41,331 nucleotides of DNA, from positions 1 through 41,331 of the forward strand of contig DUVQ01000169.1 of NCBI GenBank assembly GCA_012840965.1, written 5' to 3'. Positions 1 to 8,955 of this stretch are shown here, one piece after another. Both the position numbers and the translations under genes were made by a program. The DNA is from Oligoflexales bacterium (GTDB lineage: Bacteria > Myxococcota_A > UBA9042 > DTJE01). Positions within the stretch are counted from its first letter, which is position 1. Each line of letters starts with the position of its first letter. The notes below the pieces were generated by a model. That model did no database searches. It was given only the letters and a program-made list of their open reading frames with translations, and was not told where the DNA came from.

Positions 1-1109
1 ACATATTTACCCTCCGCTAGGAAACGATAATTTTCCTCGTCTCGCTTTTCAATTCCTTCAGTTGGCGTGTAGGTTGGCTCAGTGATACTACCGCCAGGAA
101 CTCGATTTCCATAAGCATCCACAAGGCTATAACCAAGCTTGGCCGTTTCACGAAGCTTATATGCTGGTTTTGACGGGATCATGAAAAGCTCAAGACCGGC
201 CGGCTCGCCCGCTTCGACCTTAAGTTTTGCACCCTCCAGTTCAACATCGTCATTTTCATCTTTAGGCTTACATGTGACATCCCAAAGACCAGCAGTTTGA
301 CCAGTGATTGTCGCGCCCTTCACGATTAATTCAGGGGCAGCGTCTATCCAAAGGTCAGCTCCTGCAATTTCGTTCATGTAGGCATCATAACCTTTACAGG
401 TCGCGGTAGTAGATTCGCCAGCAACAATCGTCTCGTCAGCCAGTGTGGTTTTGACACGCGCCAAGTCCCCGGCCTCCACTCTGACATATGCTGGGGAGGT
501 GTCTACGATGGAACCATCAGATGACCCACAGGCTATCTGATAGTTGGCGGCCAATGTGGCCGAGAAAGTGTAGCCATCTTCAGCTTTTTCAAGCTTGGTG
601 TGCTCGGAAGGAGTCACGCTGATCTTGTAATCAAACTCGATCTCGTTATCTTGATCATCAAGTCCCACACATCTGACCGTGGCTGTTTCATCAGTGGTTA
701 TCTTGTTTGGCTCCACCACTGTATCAACCGTTACCGGGCGGCCACCAGTCACTGTCACGGTTACGGGGGTTTCGTCCTTCACATCTAGGTCGGGTGCTGT
801 GCAGGCAACCTCATAAGTGCCCAGTTTCACGAATGTAATCAGTAGTCCATCTTGTTCATAGCCAGAATTACCAGAGACCTCCACTTCGGTGGTAGTGGCA
901 ACCCTGAATTCCCCAGCTAAAACTGTACAGGTCACACTGACTGTAGTGCCGGAAATCACTTCTGTTTCCGAGACCTCAGTTTCGACCACCACAGTTACGC
1001 CATCTGGAATTTCGTCGGGGTTGATGACTTCCCTATGATCACCGCCGTTTCCTCCACACGCGAGGGCAAGGGCCGAGATAAATGCCAAAGCTAGGTTAAG
1101 TTGACGCAT
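1..1109 (-). CDS. Secreted lipoprotein with repeated Ig-like/invasin-like domains, truncated at the window edge
   Basis: Reverse-strand reading from ATG at 1109: MRQLNLALAFISALALACGGNGGDHREVINPDE..., a signal peptide with a lipobox-like LALAC. Repeated units follow (VTVVVETEVSETEVISGTTVSVTC..., VTVDTVVEPNKITTDETATVRC...). The frame stays open to position 1, so it is absent from the ORF track. Confidence 0.8.
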   Translation of the reverse strand, partial: MRQLNLALAFISALALACGGNGGDHREVINPDEIPDGVTVVVETEVSETEVISGTTVSVTCTVLAGEFRVATTTEVEVSGNSGYEQDGLLITFVKLGTYEVACTAPDLDVKDETPVTVTVTGGRPVTVDTVVEPNKITTDETATVRCVGLDDQDNEIEFDYKISVTPSEHTKLEKAEDGYTFSATLAANYQIACGSSDGSIVDTSPAYVRVEAGDLARVKTTLADETIVAGESTTATCKGYDAYMNEIAGADLWIDAAPELIVKGATITGQTAGLWDVTCKPKDENDDVELEGAKLKVEAGEPAGLELFMIPSKPAYKLRETAKLGYSLVDAYGNRVPGGSITEPTYTPTEGIEKRDEENYRFLAEGKY

Positions 1110-1209
1110 AAATAGCCTCCGTAGGCAAAATTCAACATATTTTAGGGTTTTTGTAGGCACATGGGAAGTCGGAAATGATCGGTTCTGGACAGGGGCGGGG
1201 CAGGAAGAC

Positions 1210-1420
1210 GTTTGTGCTGATCTGCAGGGTTTGGAGCTAAAAGGCGGTCGAGAGGGCACCTTGCAACATGGCCCGAAAGGATGCCCCCGGACATGTTTTA
1301 AAACTATAACGAAGAGATAAAACGCTAAAAAGAACAAACAATCGGGCATCAAAACGTGCTAATTGACAGGATCCGTAGCATGTTCAGGTACAGGGGCATG
1401 AACAGGGGCGGCTTTTTAAT
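1210..1420 (-). repeat. Dispersed intergenic repeat, copy 1 (best-conserved core 1272-1326)
   Basis: Reverse complement of 1272-1326 (agcgttttatctcttcgttatagttttaaaacatgtccgggggcatcctttcggg) matches 41210-41264 with 4 mismatches in 55 nt. Weaker similarity extends on both sides. Confidence 0.8.
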
Positions 1421-1448
1421 ATTTCAGGCGGTGATTTGGGGATAAATC

Positions 1449-1477
1449 TTGACATTGTTCTTAGCTTAGGCTAGAAC
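1449..1477 (+). promoter_or_regulatory. Putative sigma70-type promoter of tRNA-Phe
   Basis: TTGACA (1449-1454), 17-nt spacer, TAGAAC (1472-1477), about 18 nt upstream of the tRNA. Confidence 0.5.
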
Positions 1478-1494
1478 ACCGTCTGCTTTTGCGG

Positions 1495-1567
<73 letters not shown>

Positions 1568-1593
1568 CAAGTTGTTGATTTTATTGTCAAAAA

Positions 1594-2985
1594 CTACGAG
1601 TCGTTTTCGTCTATTCCGTACTTTGCAAGCTTGTACCTTATGGACCTGAAAGAAATTCCAAGCAGTTCTGCTGCATCCTTGCGAATGCCGTTGGTTCTCT
1701 TTAGCGCGTTCAACAGCAGTTTTCGTTCGATTTCAGCCAGATGTGCCTCGATATCCATGCCATCTGGCGGGATCGTGACCAGATCCTGTTTGCCCCCTAA
1801 ATCTTGGCTTCCGCCACGGATGTGATCTGGTAAAGCATCTGGGGTTATCTCGCCACCTGTAGCAAAAGTTACCGCGTGTTCAATCAGGTTTTCCAGTTCG
1901 CGAACATTGCCTAGATAAGGCTGTGACAACAAAATTTCCATGGTTTCTGGACTAAAGGACTGTACATCACGGCCCAATTCCTGGTTGTATTTGTTAAGGA
2001 AATGCCTAGCAAGATAGGGAATATCATCGCGGCGCTCCCTAAGTGGAGGTAGGTGAATCCTGATGACATTCAAACGGTAGTAAAGATCCTCTCTGAAAGT
2101 CCCCTTTTCCACCTCGTCGGCCAAATCCTTGTTAGTCGCCGCAACAACTCGAACATCAACGGCTATTTCTGAAATGCCTCCTACCATTCGGATCTGGTGT
2201 TCCTGAAGAAAGCGCAGCAGTTTTACCTGCATAGGCAGCGAAATCTCACCTATCTCATCTAAAAAAATCGTGCCCCCATTTGCTGCCTCAATAAGTCCCT
2301 TTTTTGTCGTATGAGCACCTGTGAAAGCTCCCTTAGCGTGGCCAAAAAGCTCCGACTCCATAAGCGTGTCAGGAATGGCCCCACAGTTAACCACAATAAA
2401 GGGCTTGTCCTTCCTAGGAGAGTTGAAGTGAATCGCCCTAGCAACCAGTTCCTTACCAGTTCCGCTGGCCCCAGTAATTAAGACGCTTGTTTTAGTTGGC
2501 GCAACTCGACCAATCCGGTCAAAAACCTGTTGCATCTTCGAGGATTTTCCAATGATATGTTCGAAACGGTAGCGTTCAGAAAGCTCCTGCTTCAGCCTGA
2601 TGTTTTCCAAGGATAATTCGCGTTTTTCCAGGGCCTTTTCAATTGTTATGCTTATTTCTTCCAACTTGAAGGGTTTTCCCACATAGTCGAAAGCACCACG
2701 ACGCATTGCATCAATAGCCGTCTCAACGGTGGAATACGCTGTCATCAAAATAACCTCGGTCTGAGGGTATTTTTCCTTTACATGACTAAGGATTTTGAGG
2801 CCTGACATCCGGCCCAACATCAGATCGGTAAGTATCAGGTCAAAATCCTCAAGGTCAGAGTCGATAACAGAAAGTGCGTCCTCACCACTAGAGGCGCTTG
2901 TCACGTCGTGATTACTCTTGACCAGGAACATAGAAAGTACCTGTCGCAAGGAATCATCGTCTTCGACGACTAAAATTCGTGCCAT
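1594..2985 (-). CDS. Sigma-54-dependent response regulator (NtrC/AtoC family: REC, AAA+, Fis-type HTH)
   Basis: [15 protein letters not shown] receiver; Walker [15 protein letters not shown] loop ([11 protein letters not shown]); [12 protein letters not shown]-terminal [33 protein letters not shown]. Start taken at the internal Met (2985). Confidence 0.95.
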   Translation of the reverse strand: MARILVVEDDDSLRQVLSMFLVKSNHDVTSASSGEDALSVIDSDLEDFDLILTDLMLGRMSGLKILSHVKEKYPQTEVILMTAYSTVETAIDAMRRGAFDYVGKPFKLEEISITIEKALEKRELSLENIRLKQELSERYRFEHIIGKSSKMQQVFDRIGRVAPTKTSVLITGASGTGKELVARAIHFNSPRKDKPFIVVNCGAIPDTLMESELFGHAKGAFTGAHTTKKGLIEAANGGTIFLDEIGEISLPMQVKLLRFLQEHQIRMVGGISEIAVDVRVVAATNKDLADEVEKGTFREDLYYRLNVIRIHLPPLRERRDDIPYLARHFLNKYNQELGRDVQSFSPETMEILLSQPYLGNVRELENLIEHAVTFATGGEITPDALPDHIRGGSQDLGGKQDLVTIPPDGMDIEAHLAEIERKLLLNALKRTNGIRKDAAELLGISFRSIRYKLAKYGIDENDS

Positions 2986-3045
2986 GAACCCTCGTAACAC
3001 AAGACGCCGTCATTCTAACAGCCGCAACCCATCCCCTGCAAGTTT

Positions 3046-3105
3046 GGGGGCAGGGACGGGGACAGGGACAGGGTCAGGGGCAGGATCAGGGACAGGGACA
3101 GGTAC
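3046..3105. repeat. G-rich GGGACA/GGGGCA hexanucleotide array
   Basis: gggggcagggacggggacagggacagggtcaggggcaggatcagggacagggacaggtac, imperfect 6-nt period. Confidence 0.8.
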
Positions 3106-3228
3106 ATAAATCGTACTTTCAATTCCGGAATTGAAGAGTCCTGAAAAGTGATATTTGTTGTTGACACGAGGAGTTCAATCGTCCGAAAATTGCTCGTCTA
3201 CGCCTTATTGGCGCATGGGAGGAATCTT

Positions 3229-5856
3229 ATGAAGTTTAAGGTTGCGGTTGCTGTTTTGGCACTGGCCTCGATGGCCGCGTGCGAAGGGCTTGATGGCGAA
3301 CAGGGCATCGCCGGAGAAGCCGGAAAATCCTGCACCGTTATCGACAATCAAGATGGGACCAAGACTCTGTCTTGCGAGGACGGTACATCGGTAACCATTT
3401 ATGACGGCGCCCAGGGCTTGATTGGACCAACTGGCCCCCGTGGCGAAGGTCAACCAGGTAAGGATGGTGTCGATGGGGAGAAAGGTGATCCTGGTGAGCC
3501 CGGTGAAGACGGCCTCCCCGGCGAACCCGGTGCTCCTGGTGAACCCGGTGCTCCTGGTGAACCTGGCGCCCCTGGCGAGCCCGGTGAACCTGGCGCTGAT
3601 GGTGAACCCGGTCAACCTGGCCAAGATGGCACATCTTGCACCGTAGCTGACAACGGCAATGGCTCCAAAACCATCTCCTGCACCGATGGCACTTCTGTTA
3701 CCGTGTATGATGGCGCTGATGGTGTCCCTCTCAATGTTGTGAACTTGGCTGTCGAAATGCCTGCCAAACTGTTCATGACCATCAACAATATCATCATCGA
3801 CGGAAAGCCAGAGGTCCAATTCACGATTACTGATGAATTCAATCGTGGAGTGGTTGGTCTGCCAAGCAATGCGATTCGCTGGATTATGGCGAAGTTGGTC
3901 GATGATACTGCCACTAAGACCACCTATTGGGTGGCGTACAACCGTAATGCCAATACTGGTATACCCACCACCGATTCTGGTGGGACGTTTATTGACAATG
4001 GTGACGGAACCTATGTTTATACCTTCCGTACTGATGTAACCAACGTGGCCAACCCTGTGGAAGTGATTTGGGATCCGAATACTACAACCAGACTTAGTGG
4101 CCAATTAAGCGGCAACGTGAACGGTAGGCCCCTTCCAGGCTTGAACTTCGTCAAGGACTTTGTTCCAAACGGTGGAGCCGTCACTCTGACTCGCGAAGTT
4201 TCAAGCACAGCCGCCTGCAACGAGTGTCATGACAAGATGGCCTTCCATGGCAGCCGTACTGAAATGGGTTACTGCGTCACCTGTCACTCCCGTGGTGTTG
4301 AGGACACATTGGGTAACAACGTTGATATGGGCTACATGATTCACGCTATCCACGGTGCGTCGGTTCGTGCTGCTAATGGCGGACCTGAGTATGAGATCTA
4401 TTCGTCATACTGGAGGAAAACCTATAAGTTTGGGGATATTGTCTATCCCCAAGCTGTAACCAACTGCTTAAAGTGCCATGACGCTGCAGTGACATCTGAG
4501 GGTGGTCACTGGAATGACAAGCCCACTTATGCTGGTTGTAAGGGCTGTCACGAAGGGGCTGCTGGATGGACCGGTCACGACAACATAGCACAGCTTACCC
4601 CCACAACCAACTGCACTGGCTGTCACAGGCCGGCTGGTAATAAAAGCGCCATGAAATCTCACCCAAGTGTGGACAACTCGCCAAACGCTGTTGGCGTGGT
4701 CGAAGGAGCTGCTAATTTTGTTTACAACGTGAAGAGTGCAGTTGTAAATCAGGACAATAGCCTTGATATCGTCTTCCAGATTCTCAGGGACGGCGAATCA
4801 ATGGACCTGGTAGATCTACCAAGTGATCTGACTGGTGGCCCATCCTTCTTGCTGGCTTATGCAATGCCTCAAGATGGGATTGCCGAGCCTGTTGATTACA
4901 ACAACTTGGGTAGGACCGCGGCTCAGCCTTCCAGTGTTTCCTTGGCTAATCTTCGGAGTGGCACGCTTGGTAGCATTGTCGCGGATACCGAGGAGGGCTT
5001 CTATCTTGCCAAGGTAAACGCTGACAATGCTTTCCCAGCTGGTGCCACCCTGCGTGCAGTTGGTCTCCAAGGCTACTTTACTCAGGCTTTGACTGGTGGT
5101 AGTACGCTGGCTCGACACACACCAGCTTCGCACGTTGCAGTCACTGGTGACGCACAGCGCCGTGTGGTTGTTGATGATGCCAAGTGTGCTAACTGCCACG
5201 AGTGGTACAAAGGCCACGGTGGAAACCGCGTTTACGCAGTTGGCGTATGTGTAATGTGTCACGTACCAAACCTGTCAACCAGCGGTGCGAGCTCTAATAT
5301 CGCCAACTTGAAGCCAGCAATGCGTGATGCACTTGCGGCCAATGGTTACGATCCAGATAACCCCTTGACCTATCCGGAATCTACGAACAACATGAAGGAA
5401 ATGACTCACGCGATCCATGCTGCTTCTGTGAGAACCACCCCATACGAGTTTGTTCGTAACTCTGGAACTCGTGGCATCAACTACTACAACTTTGCAGACG
5501 TTGGATATCCTGCCAAGCCTAACAATTGCTTGATGTGTCACAAACCTGGCACATTTACCAGCGTTCCAGCCGGTGCCTTGGCCACCAACTTTGTGACTGA
5601 CAATGGAGCCATTAATACCCCAGATGATGCCGACGCAGCACGTGAGACTGTTCCAAACACGATGGATGAGGTTGTTTCCCCGTTCGCATCATCCTGTATC
5701 GCATGCCACGACACACCGTTGGCCGCAGCGCATATGGCTCAAAATGGCGCTTTTGTTTATGGAGCAAGGGGCGACATGGGCAACTCGGTTGAAACATGTG
5801 CCCTCTGCCACGGCCCTGGCCGCTCTGCAGACATCGTCACGGCTCACGGTTTGTAG
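3229..5856 (+). CDS. OmcA/MtrC-like decaheme c-type cytochrome lipoprotein with N-terminal collagen-like (Gly-X-Y) stalk
   Basis: ATG at 3229 with GGGAGG upstream; MKFKVAVAVLALASMAAC lipobox; GEPGAPGEPGAPGEPG repeats; ten CXXCH motifs (CNECH, CVTCH, CLKCH, CKGCH, CTGCH, CANCH, CVMCH, CLMCH, CIACH, CALCH). Confidence 0.9.
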   Translation: MKFKVAVAVLALASMAACEGLDGEQGIAGEAGKSCTVIDNQDGTKTLSCEDGTSVTIYDGAQGLIGPTGPRGEGQPGKDGVDGEKGDPGEPGEDGLPGEPGAPGEPGAPGEPGAPGEPGEPGADGEPGQPGQDGTSCTVADNGNGSKTISCTDGTSVTVYDGADGVPLNVVNLAVEMPAKLFMTINNIIIDGKPEVQFTITDEFNRGVVGLPSNAIRWIMAKLVDDTATKTTYWVAYNRNANTGIPTTDSGGTFIDNGDGTYVYTFRTDVTNVANPVEVIWDPNTTTRLSGQLSGNVNGRPLPGLNFVKDFVPNGGAVTLTREVSSTAACNECHDKMAFHGSRTEMGYCVTCHSRGVEDTLGNNVDMGYMIHAIHGASVRAANGGPEYEIYSSYWRKTYKFGDIVYPQAVTNCLKCHDAAVTSEGGHWNDKPTYAGCKGCHEGAAGWTGHDNIAQLTPTTNCTGCHRPAGNKSAMKSHPSVDNSPNAVGVVEGAANFVYNVKSAVVNQDNSLDIVFQILRDGESMDLVDLPSDLTGGPSFLLAYAMPQDGIAEPVDYNNLGRTAAQPSSVSLANLRSGTLGSIVADTEEGFYLAKVNADNAFPAGATLRAVGLQGYFTQALTGGSTLARHTPASHVAVTGDAQRRVVVDDAKCANCHEWYKGHGGNRVYAVGVCVMCHVPNLSTSGASSNIANLKPAMRDALAANGYDPDNPLTYPESTNNMKEMTHAIHAASVRTTPYEFVRNSGTRGINYYNFADVGYPAKPNNCLMCHKPGTFTSVPAGALATNFVTDNGAINTPDDADAARETVPNTMDEVVSPFASSCIACHDTPLAAAHMAQNGAFVYGARGDMGNSVETCALCHGPGRSADIVTAHGL

Positions 5857-5959
5857 TGCTTACTAGTCATTTCTCGATTCCTCAAGGTCTTGTGATTCTG
5901 GCATTTATCTCCCATCAGGCTATAATAACCGCCACGAAACTGCGTTTAAGGAGGCAGGG

Positions 5960-7738
5960 ATGCGACGTTTGCTAGTGCTTTTGGCCGTTTTTGGCATGAT
6001 ATCCTGTTCAGATCCGGCTGACCCCAAAGACGATTTGGGCGGTATAGACAATGTTGGGGACCAAGGGGACGTCCAAGATGTTGATGATGTAAACGGCGAA
6101 GATGTGGATTTTGATGACGGAGCACCCGATTTAGACCACGACGCAGACGTTTCCGATGCTGATACTGAGCCAACCGAAGACGTAACCCCTGATGAAGACG
6201 TAACAATTGATGAAGACGTAACAACTGATGAGGGCGTCATAAATCAAGAGCCAGATTTTGAGGCGCTGGAGCGTGAGCATCCTGCTGACGGCAAACTGCC
6301 AAGAGAACTTCCTTTTGCCTTTGTAAGGCCACCAGTTGGAGAGCCAATTGATCAGGCGGAAATAACGGAATTCACCAAAACAATAGCCGCCGCTTATAAA
6401 GAAATAGGCTTTTTTAGGTGGCTGCTTCGTACCAGCACCGGCGTTGATCACACAACAGGCAAAGACGACTTTCTGGCGTGGTACAACGACACAATTGCTG
6501 TTAAGTCTGGTGACACAGTCACTTTTGAGCAGCGGGGCGGTGAACACAACATGTGGATTCCTGGTGGAGTAGTTCTTACCTCCGTTTTGAACGGTTATCT
6601 GCATACTGGGGACTGGGAAATGGCGCGTTTAACCGAGCAGTATTGTAAGGGGCTGACCGCCGTGGTCAAAGGGTTTATTTGGGGGGCAGAGGACCCAGCG
6701 CCTTACTTGATGGCACGGGCCATCTTCCCTATGGATCAAGAGTTTGTGCTTGACGCTGACTTTTGGAAAGACGATGGACGTAAAAAGAATGTAAAGTTTA
6801 CCACCGCTTACAGGGACGAGGACCATTGGAATGCCCAGACCTTTGCTTGGCCTGAAAACCCAACGTGGGGCTCGATTTGGGTCACCAACATGCGCTCCAA
6901 GGACGACGTTCGATCCATTTCCAGAACATCTGTTTTCCTGCCTTACCTGATTGAAGACGCCAAGGACGACTGGGTGCGGGAAGCCTGCCAGGAAACTTGG
7001 GACACAATGGTTGGTTTCCACAAGGACATTGTTGACAGCAACTACTCCATCAGGACCAAGGACTCCAATGGTGTGGCTTATACTCTCCCATGTGATGACC
7101 AAAAGGATTTAGGGTCTTATAACTGCTTTAGCGTGCTTGATGAGAAAAGTGAGTGCTGCGCAAGGCTGTCTGCCGACATGCTCGCCTATGGCCATCGCAA
7201 AACCAACGATTGCGGAACTTGTACTGGCAGTTTATTTGATGCATTCGCCTCTGCGGCACACTACTATAACATCCCAATTATATGGGACTATCACATGGCA
7301 GGTCTTGGGTCATCTTTGTTGAAAAAGCAGTATAAAGACGCTTGGTTTACCTTGGTTGGTCTGGCTGAGCGGATTGACAGTTACATGTTCCCTGACGAAT
7401 ATGAGCCTGGTCCCAAGGATGCTAGATGGAACAGGGATATGGCCCAACTTCTGGTTCAGGCGGCGTCCATGGGGCTGCCACTTACTGACCATGAAGCCCG
7501 CCACATTCAGAAATACTGGCTTCAGACTGCGCAATATCTGAAGACTTGGACTAACTGGGACCTGTGGGATGAATCGGTTCCAGATGGCGAATATCGGCTT
7601 AGACCCCCGAACAACAATGATGCAGTCGAAGTTGAAGCCTTTGCAGTCATTTTCGAATACTGTAGCAGCCCATTTAAGAACCCAGCTGGCGCTGCATTTG
7701 TGGATTGTGATGTTTTGGCCGATGTTGCCAACTGGTAG
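5960..7738 (+). CDS. Secreted lipoprotein with acidic low-complexity linker and uncharacterised catalytic-like domain
   Basis: MRRLLVLLAVFGMISCSD signal and lipobox; Asp/Glu-rich linker with DEDVTIDEDVTTDEG repeats; long Trp/Cys-rich globular region. No family confidently recognised. Confidence 0.8.
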   Translation: MRRLLVLLAVFGMISCSDPADPKDDLGGIDNVGDQGDVQDVDDVNGEDVDFDDGAPDLDHDADVSDADTEPTEDVTPDEDVTIDEDVTTDEGVINQEPDFEALEREHPADGKLPRELPFAFVRPPVGEPIDQAEITEFTKTIAAAYKEIGFFRWLLRTSTGVDHTTGKDDFLAWYNDTIAVKSGDTVTFEQRGGEHNMWIPGGVVLTSVLNGYLHTGDWEMARLTEQYCKGLTAVVKGFIWGAEDPAPYLMARAIFPMDQEFVLDADFWKDDGRKKNVKFTTAYRDEDHWNAQTFAWPENPTWGSIWVTNMRSKDDVRSISRTSVFLPYLIEDAKDDWVREACQETWDTMVGFHKDIVDSNYSIRTKDSNGVAYTLPCDDQKDLGSYNCFSVLDEKSECCARLSADMLAYGHRKTNDCGTCTGSLFDAFASAAHYYNIPIIWDYHMAGLGSSLLKKQYKDAWFTLVGLAERIDSYMFPDEYEPGPKDARWNRDMAQLLVQAASMGLPLTDHEARHIQKYWLQTAQYLKTWTNWDLWDESVPDGEYRLRPPNNNDAVEVEAFAVIFEYCSSPFKNPAGAAFVDCDVLADVANW

Positions 7739-7786
7739 CCGTGCTGAGTTTGACCGGCTATGATGGCTGGTTTGTCGGAGGGGCGC

Positions 7787-7936
7787 ATGTCAGACGGAAT
7801 GTTGACAGCTGTAGTAATTGCAAACGTGGTGTTAGGCCTTATGACGCTTGGTGTTGCCGTCTATGTGTTTGGCGGTGGTATTGTCAATACGCTCCGTGCT
7901 AAAAAGCAGGCTTCCCAGAAGGACAGCACCAGCTAG
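7787..7936 (+). CDS. Small single-TM membrane protein (49 aa)
   Basis: Translation MSDGMLTAVVIANVVLGLMTLGVAVYVFGGGIVNTLRAKKQASQKDSTS*, preceded by GGAGGGG. Below the length cutoff of the ORF track. Confidence 0.65.
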   Translation: MSDGMLTAVVIANVVLGLMTLGVAVYVFGGGIVNTLRAKKQASQKDSTS

Positions 7937-8030
7937 AAGCTTCCAGGTTGCTAATTTTCAATCAATTACAAAAAAGGTCCTTGATTGGGGATGGGTTCCT
8001 GTAACTTGTAATAGTGTTAAATCGTTGAGG

Positions 8031-8954
8031 TTAGTGGTTGTCAGCACTTAGGCCAAAGCGCTCGTCGTGAGCCCCAGCCCCTTCTGGTTCAACATGTACT
8101 ACAACATCATAAACAGATTGGAGGTCACCTTTGATTGCCTGCTCAACAGCGGTCGCAATTCTGTGAGCTTCTTTCACTGTCATTTCAGCCTTTACTTCAA
8201 TATCAAGGTCGATCATCAGGTTAGAGCCTAGCCGTCTAATCCTGCATCTGTGTGGATTCATAGCCCCTGGTACTGAAGCTACGGCAGCAAATACAGCCAC
8301 ATAAAGCTGATGCTCAGCCCCGCCATCCATTAGTTCGGTGTTTGCGTCCTTGAAGATTTCATAGGCATTTTTGATGATCCACAAAGCTACTAGGGCGGCC
8401 AGCACACGATCCAGCATCGGTATACCCAACAAGAAAGTGATGCCCAGGCCCACTAGGATTGAGACTGAGGTCAGGATGTCCATCTGCATGTTCTTCGCGT
8501 TGGCCAGCAGCATGGGCGAATTGGCTCGCTTACCATAGCGGCGTTGTGTAGAGGCTAAAATGAGCTTTCCAACGACGGAAATTCCTGTGGCAAGCAGCGC
8601 AAAAGTCGACGGCATTTCATGTTGGGTGTTTTTGATAAGACCAGAAATGGCACCCCACAGAAGCTGGGCACCCGCAAAGAATATGACGAATGACAAAACT
8701 GTTGTCGCAACTGTTTCTGCTCGACCATGTCCATAGGGGTGCTTACGATCACTCGGCTTTGCTGCAACCACGGCGGCATACAAGGTCATTAACGAGATTA
8801 CAACGTCGGTGCTGGAATCAATGCCATCACCCAAGACCGCAAGACTATTACCAAAGTAGCCCGCACCCAGCTTCAAAAGGGCCAAAATGGAGTTGCCCAC
8901 TATGGCAATCCAGGATGCCCGTTTCAACAAAGCTTCGCGTGACTCTTGGTGCAT
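8031..8954 (-). CDS. Cation diffusion facilitator (CDF) family transporter
   Basis: KRASWIAIVGNSILALLKLGAGYFGNSLAVLGDGIDSSTDVVISL...KHPYGHGRAETVATT: CDF TM and HPYGHGR motifs. Start at the internal Met (8954) abuts the stop of the upstream gene (8956); the longest ORF starts at 9005. Confidence 0.9.
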   Translation of the reverse strand: MHQESREALLKRASWIAIVGNSILALLKLGAGYFGNSLAVLGDGIDSSTDVVISLMTLYAAVVAAKPSDRKHPYGHGRAETVATTVLSFVIFFAGAQLLWGAISGLIKNTQHEMPSTFALLATGISVVGKLILASTQRRYGKRANSPMLLANAKNMQMDILTSVSILVGLGITFLLGIPMLDRVLAALVALWIIKNAYEIFKDANTELMDGGAEHQLYVAVFAAVASVPGAMNPHRCRIRRLGSNLMIDLDIEVKAEMTVKEAHRIATAVEQAIKGDLQSVYDVVVHVEPEGAGAHDERFGLSADNH

Positions 8955-8955
8955 A

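Noticed and set aside
3046-3105. CRISPR array possibility for the hexanucleotide repeat
   Set aside because: Repeat unit is 6 nt with no spacers and no cas genes.
2918-3109. ORF encoding GTGTGTGSGAGSGTGTGT
   Set aside because: Translation of the GGGACA hexanucleotide array plus antisense of the response-regulator start; no RBS or domain.
3205-4104. 299-aa antisense ORF and other reverse ORFs over the collagen-like region
   Set aside because: Mirror artefact of the repetitive Gly-X-Y coding strand. The sense strand has a lipobox, a ribosome-binding site and ten heme motifs.
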